This document shows positions 10,925 through 21,929 of a stretch of 64,000 bases of DNA, one piece after another. Below the pieces are notes generated by a model. It did not search any database, had not been told where the DNA came from, and worked only from the letters and a program-made list of their open reading frames with translations. How positions within the stretch are numbered: position 1 is the first letter of the stretch; the number at the start of each line of letters is the position of its first letter. A program made the translations under genes and the position numbers. The stretch lies in the NCBI RefSeq assembly GCF_040954645.1, contig NC_092806.1, positions 111,149,231 through 111,213,230 of the forward strand, read 5' to 3'. The stretch is from Diabrotica undecimpunctata. Taxonomy: Eukaryota; Arthropoda; Insecta; Coleoptera; Chrysomelidae.

Positions 10925-11640
10925 ACATACCTGTCTCCTCCAAACTTTGCAGTTTCTGTAATGATATTATCTTCTCCAGAAGCTCTATTTATCATTTTCT
11001 TAAGTGCGTTTCGTATTTCGTCGGTTGATATATCAGCCATTAATTCTGATCATTCGTTTATCAATCTTTTTCCTGAATTTTCTAACTTTTCTGTTAGTTG
11101 CTCATCAGATTTTGTGATTTCTTTTTTGCCGTTTGGTAATTTTCTCCTTAAAACGTTGAGGCTGTTGATATCTTTAATGGTTTGTTGGATTTGTTTACTT
11201 TTATGATTTCCATCCTAGTATATTGTTGTATTCTGTTACCTATTTCTCTAAGTTAATGGTGTTGCTTCTATTAGTTTACATTTTTCTCCTCTCTTCTTAA
11301 TGTATGTGTTTAGGGACTTCTTTCGTTATATGATTTCATTTGACAGTGTCGTTTTTGGTTTTCCTCTACACCTTTTATTATAATGCCATTCAGGATTTTG
11401 ACATTTAGGTTTATTATGTACTTTTGAGAATGCTGTTGATGTGCTCTTCAAATGCTTGGATATTTTTAGACTCTGTTCAGGTTTAGATTTATATTATTAG
11501 CTACTCGTAGTATTTATGAAATTTAGATATGTATCTCCTCTACGATATCTGGTGTCAAATGACGAATTCTAGATTCGATATTAGCAACTATGTCCTTAAC
11601 CGCCATTCTGCTTAGTTATATAGCCAAACTTCTACCTTTG
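10925..11640 (-). pseudogene. Non-LTR retrotransposon, pre-RT linker fragment
   Basis: The minus strand reads MADISTDEIRNALKKMINRA, then SGEDNIITETAKFGG, the conserved segment just before the reverse transcriptase of RTE-like ORF2 proteins (EIxxALKKMKNGKAxGEDxIxxE). Upstream pieces IQAFEEHINSILKS and KRCRGKPKTTLSNEI belong to the linker. Frameshifts and stops are frequent. It abuts the 3' end of LINE-A copy 1. Clade assignment is tentative. Confidence 0.55.
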
Positions 11641-11679
11641 GCTGAAACACTCCTCCTAATGCTCAGAGTTTCCTATCTA

Positions 11680-13885
11680 TGTAAGGATTTTTACAGCTGT
11701 CGCCGCCTTCCTTCTTTCAGCTAAAGTCTCCAGTCCTTTCTGTTCTGCCATTCTCCATCTCTAAGGTCTCGTCTTTCCATGGCCTCGACCACTTCATCCC
11801 TCCATGTCTTCGGGGTCTACCTCTTTTCCTCCTTCCTATTGGGCTCCAATCCAAAATCTTTGCTATCCACCTTGTATGATCTGTTCTTCTCACATGTCCA
11901 TACCAAATTAAACGTTTTTCTTCGATGTAGCTGAGTATATCTTGTTCTACTGCCATTCTTTGTTTTATCTCCACATTTCTGATGCGATCCATTTTTGTCA
12001 CTCTGCAGCTTCTTCTCATGAACTCCATTTCAGTTGCTGTGATTTTGGACCTGTTTCGTTTATTCATTACCCAATTCTCTGCTCCATAGGTCATTATAGT
12101 TACTGCGTACCAAGGTGTTATAAATTCTCTTCTTTGTATTTCTGGTAATCTGTCTATCCCGCAGTGCCCCGTTCATTTGTTTAATACATGTGCTTGTCTG
12201 TGCTAATCTGCTGGTTATCTCTTGCTCGGTGGTTCCATTTTTTGAGAGTATGAATCCTAAATATTTGAATTTGTCAGTGCCGTTAATTTCCCTATTATCG
12301 TCCATTTCCAAGTTTCCCACTGGTTCTTGCTCTGTTGTTAAATATTCGGTCTTTTCTAGATTTATTTCCAGTCAATTTTGTGTGTATTCCTTTTCTAATT
12401 TTCGGAGCATATAGCACAGATCTTCTTCATCTTGAGCCGTTACCACTTGGTCATCTGCAAAGCTTAATGTGTACAAGAAGTTGTCCCGGATTGGTATTCC
12501 CATCCCTTCACATTTCCTTTTCCATGGTTTTAATATTTGTTCGAGGAATATCTTAAACAGTATCGGAGATGTAGAGCATCCCTGCAATAAACCTTTTCTG
12601 GTCTTAAATTCGTTGGAGTATTTATTGCCGGTTTTTACTCTTACCTTGTTGTTGTTATAAAGGTTTTTTACGGCTTCTATTAACCTCTGAGTTATTCCGA
12701 TTTCCGTCATCGTGTTCCATAGTTGTTTTATGGGGACCGTGTCATATGCCTTTTTTAAATCTATGAATGCCATGTGTACTGGTCTATTTTTTGCCATTTT
12801 TTTTTAATTAATTATTGGAGTGTATATATGTGGTCTATGCAAGATCTTCCTGCCGTGAACCCCACCTGATCTTCTCCGATTTTATTTGAGACAGATTTTT
12901 CCAGTTTTTTTTTCAGTATTTTTCCTGCTATATATAACCTGCCCATACATGCTATCACACTGATGCCTCTGTAGTTCCCGCATTTCTTCTTATCTCCCTT
13001 TTTATGTATCGAGGTTATATATGCTTTGGACCATTCATCTGGTATTTCGTTCAGGTTTATAGCGTTACTGAACATTTCGTGTATAATTTTGTGTAGTTTG
13101 TCCGTTCCGTACTTAATTAGTTCATTAACGATTCCTCCTGGTCCCCCTGATTTTTTGTTCTTTAAAGTCTTTATGGCATTCTTTACTTCGATTAATGGTA
13201 TCTCAATCTGTTCTTCATTCTGATTTTGTTGTTGTTCCTATTCTGTGTCTGTCTCTATGAAATCTGGGTGGTTTTCTGTGAGTAGTTCTTTATAGTAGTC
13301 TTCCCACTCTTTTTCTGATATGTATTGTATTTTGACCTTTTCGTTGTTATTCTTCCTATTTCAGTATTTTCCAGGATTTCGAATTCCTTGTTCCTCCTAT
13401 GTATTGTTCAATTTGTGCACATGTTTCTTCCCATTCCTCGTTCTTTTTTTGCCCTTCTTCGTTTTACTTCTCTGTTTTTCTCTTTTTTTTTTCTCATACT
13501 TTTCATATATAGAATGTTCTTTTCTTCAATACATTTTTTGGTTTCTTTGTTTATTTTTACTTTATGTTGGGTATTCCTTTTCTCAAGTTTCCCCAAAGCT
13601 TCTAATGCCGCCTTTTTTATGCTGTATTTGACGTGCTCGTACGTTTTTTGACGTTTCTAAAACCGAAATCCTGTAACTTCTGGTCCAGTCTTCTCTGGTA
13701 TAGGTCCCTTATGGATTCCTCTTGAAGTAAAATTATGTTGAACTTCATTTCTTCTTCTTTCTGTTCATTTTCTAGTTGGTCTTCTTCTTCGTGTTCTTTC
13801 TTCCTTCTAGTTTGGGTGTTCATTGTGTAGGGAAACCCCATTTTTGAAATTATTAATCGGTGGTCAGTGCCACATTCGGCTCTGT
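11680..13885 (-). pseudogene. LINE-A copy 1: 5'-truncated non-LTR retrotransposon ORF2
   Basis: The minus strand carries, in order: the last piece of an AP-type endonuclease (AECGTDHRLIISK, near 13860), a Lys/Glu-rich linker (13841-13408), RT blocks YITSIHKKGDKKKCGNYRGI and GEDQVGFTAGRSCIDHIYTL (13075-12812), VHMAFIDLKKAYDTVPIKQL, LLQGCSTSPILFKIFLEQIL and the catalytic box SFADDQVVTAQDEEDL (12797-12372), FKYLGFILSKNG (12320-12060) and the basic tail IWYGHVRRTDHTRW with GRRKRGRPRR (12094-11717). Frameshifts separate the blocks, so it is dead. The 3' end near 11680 resembles that of LINE-A copy 2. RTE-like by its tail, but the FADD box makes the clade uncertain. Confidence 0.8.
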
Positions 13886-14992
13886 AATATCAGAGTATCA
13901 GAGTTTCCGTAATGAGAAATTGGCAATTGTTCTTGCTATGGTGTATTAATAGGTTTGGACTGTAAACTCACAAATTTAGTTTTCTATCTCTATGATGATA
14001 ATATCATTGTAGAATCTCTTTGGCTCTGACTTTAAGATGCATTTACAAAGAAGTTCTAATATGTATAATATGTCAAAACAATATCTACCTATTAAGTTAT
14101 ATTAATTTTACAAGTCAAGTCAAATTTATAAACTTTTAGTACAAATTGGGTATATCTAGTAAATCGTTTAACGAATAGCGTTAGTCAACGTTTATATTAT
14201 ATAAAATATATTTATGTTACGAAATATCACAGCGTCTACCGATCGGGTTATATTATTCTCACAGTATTAGTAATTTCCAATTGTTACTTTATAAATAACA
14301 ACCAGCTATTCTTGTTTATAGAAGTGATTAATAAAGTGTAGCCTATCGGCTTCCAGATCATCAATTATCTTAGACAATACCATTAATATAAAGGAAAAAC
14401 AATAGGTTACCTTGAACATTATGATTTAAAAATACGAGCGGCATTTTACCTGTAATAAAAATTTATTATTTTAATCTTGATTTAGTAGGTTAATAGGTAA
14501 TTTTTTTAGTTAATAACATCAACTGTATGAATCCGGTTAGAATCACAATTAACTCACAATTTATAGGTACTTTTTAAATAAGTTAAATTGTTAAAAAATT
14601 AATTTTACTTATACTCCAGTCGGTAGAAAAATGGCACTGGACCTCTAAAAACCATATGAACAAGCCGAATTTAACTGAGAATGTTAATTTTGAGATTCCA
14701 AAACGTATGCAAAATTATTTACTACTCCTACATACCGACTTTCTCTTAAAAAACTCCCCAGCCCAGGGGGGAACGGAAAAAATTGATTTACTGAGAGAAA
14801 ATCTGTACGCCGTAGGAAAAAATAAATTTCAACAAAAAATGCAGCTGAGATAATTTTGAACAAAAATATTTATTAAAACTTCTTATGTAAAAAGCGCCGT
14901 TCTCCCCGAAACGTTCTCTCAATATTCACTTCACTACTGAATAATGATCAGTGTAGTAGTATCTGGGGGCTCGGGAGACTGAGACCTCGGAA
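13886..14992. other. Unassigned stretch, likely TE-derived at its right end
   Basis: I find no gene. A 65-codon open frame (14656-14853) has no recognisable similarity. From about 14880 the sequence includes ccccgaaacgttctctc and leads into a hammerhead-like stem-loop, so this end may belong to a Penelope-like element. Confidence 0.3.
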
Positions 14993-15025
14993 GCCCTGAA
15001 GAAGACATCAGAGAGGATGTCGAAA
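14993..15025 (+). other. Hammerhead-like stem-loop A (degenerate)
   Basis: The string CTGAAGA (14996-15002), one extra A, a perfect 6-bp stem GACATC/GATGTC with a 6-nt loop, then GAAA (15022-15025). This mimics the CUGANGA-stem II-GAAA core of hammerhead ribozymes found in Penelope-like retroelements. The extra A and the lack of a clear NUH cleavage triplet followed by a stem I partner make activity doubtful. A (TA)n tract starts about 115 bp downstream. Confidence 0.35.
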
Positions 15026-15141
15026 GCAATGAAAACTAACGCGGTTTAACCCGGAAAACTGGTGAGTTTATTATTGATTTTTTTAATAGTATTAATCTTA
15101 GCTCTAGGTTTAATTGTACTAACCGCGGAAATCTTTCCGAA

Positions 15142-15155
15142 CATATATATACATA

Positions 15156-15236
<81 letters not shown>

Positions 15237-15248
15237 ATATACATATAC

Positions 15249-15291
<43 letters not shown>
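15142..15291. repeat. (TA)n microsatellite
   Basis: About 150 bp of nearly uninterrupted TA, with a few ta-to-ca breaks near 15240. Open frames of alternating Tyr-Ile on both strands are artefacts. Confidence 0.95.
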
Positions 15292-15292
<1 letters not shown>

Positions 15293-16868
15293 GTAATGAC
15301 AAGTAAGTAATTTTGAATGGAGGCGGATTGACCCAGACCACTCTCATCCTGTCTTAATTTTTTTCTCTATCATGTTCTTTCTTTTTATAATTTTTAATAC
15401 TTGATCTATGAGAAATTCAAAGTTCAAAGTTCTCTCTGCTTTCCATAGCGATACGTATCAAGTTGTCAGAGGATATCTCTCCTAGCGTTGTTTGCATTAT
15501 ATGATACAATTCTCATCGCTGGTTTTTTGAATACGATACGTGTAAGACCTAAAAGATCCATGGCCGGTGAGAAACTTCATTAAATAAAAATGTACTTGGC
15601 TGAACTTACATTTGTACCACTCTATCACATTGGGTATTAAATTTTTGTCCATTGTGCCTTGTCTATCTGTGCCTCCCATTCTGCTTGCCAATCTATTAGT
15701 AATTATTTTCCAATAGTGACTCTGACCTGAGGTAGGTGGCTGTTTTGAGAGTTATCTAACGTCTGCCGCTCTTTTGGTAGCAGGTGAATGGTGAGTGTTC
15801 TCGATATTACCTGAAGGCCGTTGTTGAAATAGTTCGGTACGCACTTGTTACTTTTAATAGGGGCTTTCGCTTAGTAGGAGGGTCGACTGTACCACTTACA
15901 GGTATATTCTTAGTTTTTGGCTGCTTGGGCTTTCTATGATCGGCATAATCCTTTGTAGAGCTGCCGTTCTTTCTTCCGCCCTCTGGACTACATTTTTTAG
16001 GTGTTTCGTAAGCCTTAGACCTGTGTCAATGTATATACCTAAGTATTTTTTTTTCACCGTTTGTAGGGATTATAATGGTACTACCAATTTGAAAAATCAA
16101 CTCGGGTCTTCGTCGTGGTTCTTTTAGTATGACTACTTCCGTTTTGCGTCCTGATAGTTCGATATCGTTTCTAGCCATCCAGCTGTTGACTTTTATGCAA
16201 CATGTGTTGACTTTATCTTCGATTTCCCAGTTCATGTCAGTGGTCACTTGTATCGCCAGGTCATCTGCATATGCGATAGCTAGAGGACCTTTCTAGCATA
16301 GTCGATTTCGAATACCTCGTTATATAATATATTTAAGAATGCTGCACCTAATACTAAACCTTGCGGTACGCCGGCTGTTAACTTTCATTCTGTATTTTTT
16401 GCCACTGTAACGTATTTATTAGTAAGATACCTATTAATAATATATTGCTAAAATATCCTGAGACTCGTGCTGATTCCAGTTTAGTTATGATATGTGCCCA
16501 GTTGGCAGAGTTAAAGGCATTCTTTACATCAAACATAACCAGTATGGCCCATATTTTCTTTGTGTTCTGTACAGTATCAGTTAAACTTTTTACCGCGTCT
16601 ATTGCTGACTTAGCTTTTCTAAATCCGTAGTGTCTGTTAGAGATAGTCTACCTTCCACTTAATTGGTCTTTATGGGTTTATGTATCAGTTTAAGTTTAGC
16701 TAGTTTTAGCTGGTCTGGAAATTCTTGTCTTGTTAGCAGCTCATTAAGTGCCCTTTTAGTAGCTTCTGGGGATCTATTCACTAGTTTTTTTATCGCGTCT
16801 GATGGCACATGGTCAGGTCCAGGGAATTCACCTATTTTAATAGAATTGGGGGCTTTGGTGAGTTCTTC

Positions 16869-17918
16869 TTCTTCTTCAGTGCCCTATCCGGTCCGGATGT
16901 TGGCGATCATCAAGGCTATCATGGTTTTGTTGACTGCTCTGCGAAACAGCTCCGCTGAAGTCATCCCAAACCATTGTCGGAGATTTTTCAACCACGAGAT
17001 ACGACGGCGTCCCGGTCCTCTTCTGCCAAATACTTTACCCTGCATAACAAGTTGAAGAATTCGATATTTTTCTTCGTTCCGCATCACGTGGCCGAGGTAC
17101 TCAAGCTTGCGTTGTTTAATTAAATTAAGCACTTCTTTTTCTTTTGTCATGCGCTGTAGGACCTCAACGTTGGTGACATGGTCCACATAAGATATTTTTA
17201 GTATCCTTCTGTGTATCCACATCTCGAAGGCTTCGATTCGTTTTTCAGTGGCTTGCGTCAGTGTCCAGGCTTCAACTCCATACAGTAACACTGGAAGAAC
17301 GTAGCACCTCACTATTCGCATCTTGGTTCCCAAACTGAGATCACTGCAGCACAGCAAGAATCTCAACTTAATAAATGTAGACCGTGCCATTTCAATTCTG
17401 GATCTAATCTCTTGAGCGTAGTCCCATTGTACGTTGAGGGTAGTTCCGAGGTAAGTGAATCTGTCGACTCTCTGGATCTCTTCGCTACCTGCCATTAGTG
17501 GCCCGGGATCTAAATTTGTACGGCTGACAACCATGAATTTAGTTTTCTTAATATTAAGGTTCAGTCCGTATGTTACGCTCACAGTTCGCACTCGGTCTAG
17601 TAAGGCCTGCAGATCGTTTAGGCTGGTTGCTAGTAACACAGTGTCATCGGCGTAGCGGATATTATTGATGTATTCACCGTTCACTCGGATTCCCATGTCT
17701 AGGTTTGTGAGGGCTTCATTAAAAATCTCCTCAGAGTTTATATTGAAAAGAGTCGGCGATAGCACACATCCTTGTCTTACTCCTCGCATGATCTTCACTT
17801 GGTCGGTCAGCTGGTCTTCGACCTTGACTTGAGCACGCTGGTTCCAGTATAAATTCATGATGATCCGAATGTCCTTCTCATCCAATCCAACTCTTTGTAG
17901 TGCGGTGACCATGCCGCC
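16869..17918 (-). mobile_element. RTE-like copy A, 5'-truncated, inserted in the R1 relic
   Basis: The insert is flanked by imperfect 11-bp duplications gtgagttcttc (16858-16868) and gttaattcttc (17919-17929), 9 of 11 identical. Its 3' end (minus strand) is GGGCACTGAAGAAGAAGAAG directly after the stop codon, the common terminus of all RTE copies here. Length 1050 bp. Confidence 0.75.
16884..17912 (-). CDS. RTE-like reverse transcriptase, C-terminal 342 codons, open
   Basis: An unbroken 342-codon frame covers the second half of an RTE-type reverse transcriptase and its C-terminal basic region. It starts after palm motif A, has RGVRQGCVLSPTLFNINSEE, the catalytic box NNIRYADDTVLLATSLNDL, NLNIKKTKFMVVSRTNLDPG, FTYLGTTLN, YGVEAWTLTQATEKRIEAFE and the tail RKLEYLGHVMRNEEKYRILQ, GRRGPGRRRISWLKNLRQWF. 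The first ATG is simply inside the truncated protein, so this is a 5'-truncated copy rather than a working gene. Preservation of the frame suggests the insertion is fairly recent, although its TSD has already diverged at two bases. Confidence 0.8.
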   Translation of the reverse strand: MVTALQRVGLDEKDIRIIMNLYWNQRAQVKVEDQLTDQVKIMRGVRQGCVLSPTLFNINSEEIFNEALTNLDMGIRVNGEYINNIRYADDTVLLATSLNDLQALLDRVRTVSVTYGLNLNIKKTKFMVVSRTNLDPGPLMAGSEEIQRVDRFTYLGTTLNVQWDYAQEIRSRIEMARSTFIKLRFLLCCSDLSLGTKMRIVRCYVLPVLLYGVEAWTLTQATEKRIEAFEMWIHRRILKISYVDHVTNVEVLQRMTKEKEVLNLIKQRKLEYLGHVMRNEEKYRILQLVMQGKVFGRRGPGRRRISWLKNLRQWFGMTSAELFRRAVNKTMIALMIANIRTG

Positions 17919-18529
17919 GTTAATTCTTCGGAACAGTTCTCATCGTCTTCAATCAGAAAGTCGTTTATGAGCTTGTTAGGAAACAGGGCATTCGCTTTTT
18001 TCCTTCTTTTGTCATCACACAGGTTATATAGAGTCTCTGACCATAGGCCCCATATATCGTTGTCCAAAATCTCACACAAGTTTTACCAGCATATGCGTTT
18101 AGCAACTTTGATTAATTTGAGTCCTTTTTGACGTACTTCTCTTCTTTGACTTGCTGACTGCCCGCTTCTGGTGAATGTTTTCATCCCGTCAGTATGGTAT
18201 TGGTGTGCTTTTATTATGTTGTCTCTAAAGTTATTAAAGTTGGTAGTTTCTTCTTGTAGTTCCGTATCTGATTCGTTCATTTGTTGTTATCAAACTCGAG
18301 TAATTTCCTGCCATGCCTAATGTTGACCTTGATGCCGACTCCGTATGAGATATAATTGTGTAAAGTGAAGATGCTATCATCAAGCATATCCCATCCCGAG
18401 ATTTTCTTGGCACACTTGTTGGTTGCTAGTGTAATGTCTATGTGACTTCGTGACTCACCTCTTTCGAATGTGGGTTTACTGTTGTTTAACACAGTCAGGT
18501 TTGCGGGATAATGATCGTCTGCATTGTCT

Positions 18530-18850
18530 TAATAAATAATATTTTCTTATTGTGTAACTCTGCATCTCTTATAGTCTTTTCTAACGCTATATTGAAAAGG
18601 AGACACACCACCCAGAAATCTCTCGCTGCCGTAAAATCGCGTATGTTTGGCTTGTGACAGGTCACCTTGTGTTTGCACTCTGCAAATTACTTTAATCTAT
18701 AGCACTACTATATAGCTGTTTTTAAAAGTTTTATCAATTTACGGGAAATACGAAGTTCATCCTTTAATTCCAATAATTTATCTCTTAGCACGCTGTCATA
18801 CTCTGATTTTATGTCTACTAATATATAAAACCTATCAATATTAAATTAAT
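18530..18850 (-). pseudogene. Non-LTR reverse transcriptase fragment
   Basis: The minus strand reads DIKSEYDSVLRDKLLELKDE and LRISRKLIKLLKTAI, then CRVQTQGDLSQ, and after a frameshift LLFNIALEKTIRDAELHNKK. This corresponds to RT motif A (D.K.AYDSVxRxxL) through the segment before the YADD box of an RTE- or Jockey-related family different from the neighbours. It is cut at 18530, where the R1 relic begins. Confidence 0.6.
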
Positions 18851-19236
18851 TGTTTTCCTAAGATTTGACTTGGCCTACTTGGCCTAAAACTAATTGAATA
18901 TCGGATGTTAGAGATTATTTTTTCATTAATACAACAAATCTCTCTTTTTAGACTGTGGACATACCACTGAAGTGAAATTTGATTATAATTATGTTATATT
19001 CTTGTAAGATTTTTATAAAATTTACTATTTTTACTGGAAATTAACCACAATTTGTATTTTGCATCTTTCACATAAATATGTACAGGATGGTTCATTTCTA
19101 TTAATTTATAGTGATTATAAGTATTCTTGTAAATTATGAGTGAATGGGAAGAGTAACTCATTCACATTGCCATTAGTACTGAATTTTTGTTTTAATCACT
19201 GTTTTAACGTCCTTAGCTATCACTTCACTTATTAGC
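18851..19236. other. Unassigned AT-rich stretch
   Basis: No gene or element recognised between the RT fragment and the 3' end of RTE copy B. Confidence 0.35.
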
Positions 19237-20655
19237 TGCATTCTTCTTCTTTGAGTACCGTGCCCAAGTTTTAGGCTTGGGTAGCTTCCATGACGATTTG
19301 CCGATATCGTTCTCGATCTTGCGCGGCATGTAATAATTTATCTGCTAATAAGCCAGTCCATTGACGAAGGTTTCGGAGCGATGAGTATTTCTTCCTACTA
19401 ATTCCTCTTTTTCCGTCGATCTTTCCGTTGAGTATCAACTGCATTATCCTGTATCTGCTTCCTCTCATTATATGCCGCAGATATTGGAGTTTTCTCTTTT
19501 TTATCATCTTTATTAAGTCGCGTTCACCTTGACCTACTCTGTTCAAGACTTCTCTGTTTGAAGCGTGTTGAACCCATCATATTCTGAGCATTCTACGATA
19601 TAACCATATCTCGAAGACTTCTAATTTCTTCATCATGTTAACCTTCAGAATCCAGGTTTCACATAACATTTTAGGAACTTAATTTTCAGCTGTAAGTTCA
19701 GCTGAGAATTGCTCAGAATAGATCTAAGTTTCATAAATGCTCCTCTTGCAATTTCTATACGAGTTTTAATTTCTTCATCCGGATTTAGTGTCTCGTTTAT
19801 CCAACATCCTAGGTATTTAAAATGGTTAACTTTTGTTATTGGTTGATTATTGACAATTAGTTGTACAGCGCCGAGGTCTTGTTTACTAACCACAAGTAAC
19901 TTTGTCTTTGTTGTATTTATGCTTAGTCCGTTATTAGAGCATTCTCTAGTAACTTGATCTATAAGGAATTGAAGATCTTTGATACTTTCAGAAAAGAACT
20001 ATTGAGAACAGTCAAAAGAAGAAAAACCAGTTATTTAGGGCATTTGTTGCGCAACGAGAAATACTACATCCCTCAGTTGATAATAAAAGGCAAAATAGAA
20101 GGAAAGCGAGAAATTGGAAGAAAAAAATTGTCCTGGTTACGTAATATCAGAAACTGGACAGGACTTGGATTTGAGGAACTCTTAAGAACAGCTGAAGATA
20201 GACAAACGTTTGCCACCATAACCGCTAACCTCCATTGATGGAGACGGCACTTGAAGAAGAAGATACTTTCAGACATGATCGCGGTGTCATCTGCATATCT
20301 GATGTTGTTAATAGTTTCTCCCCCGATTCGAACTCCACATTGCCTTTCCAAGGCTTCGTTAAAAATTATCTCTGAGTAAACGTTAAACAAAGTTGGGGAC
20401 AACACACAACCCTGTCTAACACCTCTTTGAATACAAATTTTGTCTGTTTCTTTGCCGTCTACCAGAATAGAAGCTTCTTGATTCCAATATAGATGTTGTA
20501 AATGTCTCAGATCTCTATCATCTATTCCAATAATTTCTAGATATTCGAACAGCCTACCATGTTGAACCCTATCAAACGCCTTCTCAAAATCTATAAAACA
20601 GACGTAAATTAGATTCTGTACTTCCCATGATCGATTATTAGCTACACGTTTTCTT
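19237..20655 (-). mobile_element. RTE-like copy B, interrupted by RTE copy C
   Basis: From 20655 the minus strand reads LIYVCFIDFEKAFDRVQHGR, LYWNQEASILVDGKE, RGVRQGCVLSPTLFNVYSEI, NIRYADDTAIMSESI; here an opposite-strand insert intervenes, and at 19980 the frame continues KDLQFLIDQVTRECSNNGLS, KTKLLVVSKQDL, FKYLGCWINETLNPDEEIKT (19893-19645), and the tail RKLQYLRHIMRGSRYRIMQL and KRGISRKKYSSLRNLRQWTG (19546-19271). The 3' end is GGGCACGGTACTCAAAGAAGAAGAA. 5'-truncated and with later frame damage between 19645 and 19546. Confidence 0.8.
19993..20261 (+). mobile_element. RTE-like copy C, 269-bp tail, inserted in copy B
   Basis: Perfect 12-bp duplications gatactttcaga at 19981-19992 and 20262-20273 bound this plus-strand insert. 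It encodes only the C-terminus: ELLRTVKRRKTSYLGHLLRN, then GKREIGRKKLSWLRNIRNWT, and ends with CGGCACTTGAAGAAGAA. The host element (copy B) reads SESI on one side and KDLQ on the other, contiguous once the insert and one duplication are ignored. A short, very 5'-truncated target-primed insertion. Confidence 0.85.
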
Positions 20656-20660
20656 TTAAC

Positions 20661-21600
20661 CTATTCTCTATCCTTCCATTGTTGGATGTAGGTCTCCCCC
20701 AGTTCTCTCCATCTTTCCCTATCTTGAGCTGTTCTCTGCCATGTGGGACCTCCTTGTTTCCTGATGTCATCTTTCCACATCATCTGTGGTCTGCCTCTTG
20801 ATCTCTTTGCATTGTATGGACGCCACTTTCCGATGGCATTGTTCCATCGTCCGTCTTGGAGACGTTCATTGTGTCCAGCCCATTTCCATTTCAGTTTTGC
20901 TGCTTGTTCTATCGCGTCTACTGTCTTTGTTCTGGTTCTGATCCACTGGTTACATTTTCTATCTTTAAGTGATATACCCAACATTTGTCTTTCCATCGCT
21001 CTTTGTGCCTTCCTTATTCTATCAAAATTGGCCTGTGTAAATGTCCATGTCTGTGCTCCGTAGGTGAGCACCGGTATTATATAGGAGTTATATACCTTGC
21101 TTCTTAAGTATGGAGGGATTATTTGATTTTTCAGAACGGAAGAAAGTTTGCCAAACGCTGCCTATCCCATTCTTACTTAGTCTCGATATTTCGGCTGTTT
21201 GATTTTCTCTGTTAGCTCTGATTGCTTGTCCTAGATAGATATACTCATTTACCTGTTCTATTTTTTCTGTATGTATTTTTAGTGCCTCTTGGTCTTCCGT
21301 GTTTGTCATTACTTTTGTTTTGTTAAAGTTAATTTTTAGGCCTTTTTGCAGTGATTTTTCATGAAGTTCATTCAGCATTAATTCTAGTTCTTGTCGTTCC
21401 GAGGAAATCAGGAGTATATCATCCGCATATCTAAGGTGATTTAGGTACTTTCCGTTAATACATATTCCTCTGTTTTCCCAATCGGTTGATTTTATTATAT
21501 CTTCGAGGGTCAAGGTAAACAGTTTAGGTGAAATTATATTGCCTTGTCGGACTCCTCGTTTAACTTTTATATTAACGTGCTGCACGTTATTATTACGTTA
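20661..21600 (-). pseudogene. RTE-like family 2 element, 5'-truncated ORF2
   Basis: The minus strand reads RGVRQGNIISPKLFTLTLED, LNHLRYADDILLISSERQEL, GLKINFNKTKVMTN, NEYIYLGQAI (21585-21088), a frameshift, then LTYGAQTWTFTQANFDRIRK, AKLKWKWAGHNERLQDGRWN, RSRGRPQMMWKDDIRK and WRELGETYIQQW (21071-20661). The KWKWAGHxxRxxDGRW...RGRPxxxWxDD tail separates this family from the RTE copies A-H. The 5' break is near 21600, within RT. It abuts copy B at about 20655. A similar tail occurs at 59.8-60.0 kb. Confidence 0.8.
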
Positions 21601-21929
21601 TATAGGATTAAGCCTCAATTGATTAAAACGGAAATTATATTTTTTAATTGTTATTGGACCTTTGGATTTTCACTGCAGAAACCATTTTCATAAAAGATTA
21701 TTGTATCCTTGTTGTAAGATATGGAAATACTTTTTACCTTAGTTTTAGTACCTACTCACATTAACCTCTTCTTTTTATTTGTAACGTTTTAAAAGTTTGG
21801 CATTCATTTCCTCAGGTAGCTGAGGAATTGTAGACTCTACTGAATTGTAGAGTCTACAATTCTAAATTACGATAAGGTCAATAATGTTTTTAATAGATAA
21901 TATATAGTAGCTAATTATAATTTATTCTC
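21601..21929. other. Unassigned; leads into a hammerhead-like motif
   Basis: AT-rich non-coding DNA. A short imperfect inverted repeat around tagactctac/gtagagtctac (21832-21856) is visible. It may belong to the Penelope-like sequence that starts at 21930. Confidence 0.3.

Larger units (their letters stand above)
15340..18535 (-). mobile_element. R1-clade non-LTR retrotransposon relic, interrupted by an RTE insertion
   Basis: The upstream part (18535-17930, minus) reads PTFERGESRSHIDITLATNK (end of the AP endonuclease), HNYISYGV, then NDIWGLWSETLYNL in the linker and ENCSEEL. After a 1050-bp RTE insert the frame resumes at 16868 with ELTKAPNSIKIGEFPGPDHV, SNRHYGFRKAKSAIDAVKSL, ILVMFDVKNAFNSANW, AIAYADDLAIQVTTDM, then NDIELSGRKTEVVIL (16247-16026), ALQRIMPIIESPSSQKLRI and the R1-type C-terminus RMGGTDRQGTMDKNLIPNVI, FLTGHGSFRSY, DENC (15691-15497). 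DVKNAFNSA and the LTGHGxFRxY...C tail are typical of R1/LOA-type ORF2. Stops and frameshifts throughout. There is no sign of the rDNA target, so it is a dispersed R1-like lineage. Confidence 0.75.

Noticed and set aside
14993..15060. A complete, active hammerhead ribozyme at 15.0 kb
   Set aside because: No NUH triplet followed by a stem I partner is found after GAAA; only the CTGAAGA-stem-GAAA core is kept.
15062..15347. Tyr-Ile-rich open frames on both strands
   Set aside because: By-products of the (TA)n tract; the same applies at 21915-22169.
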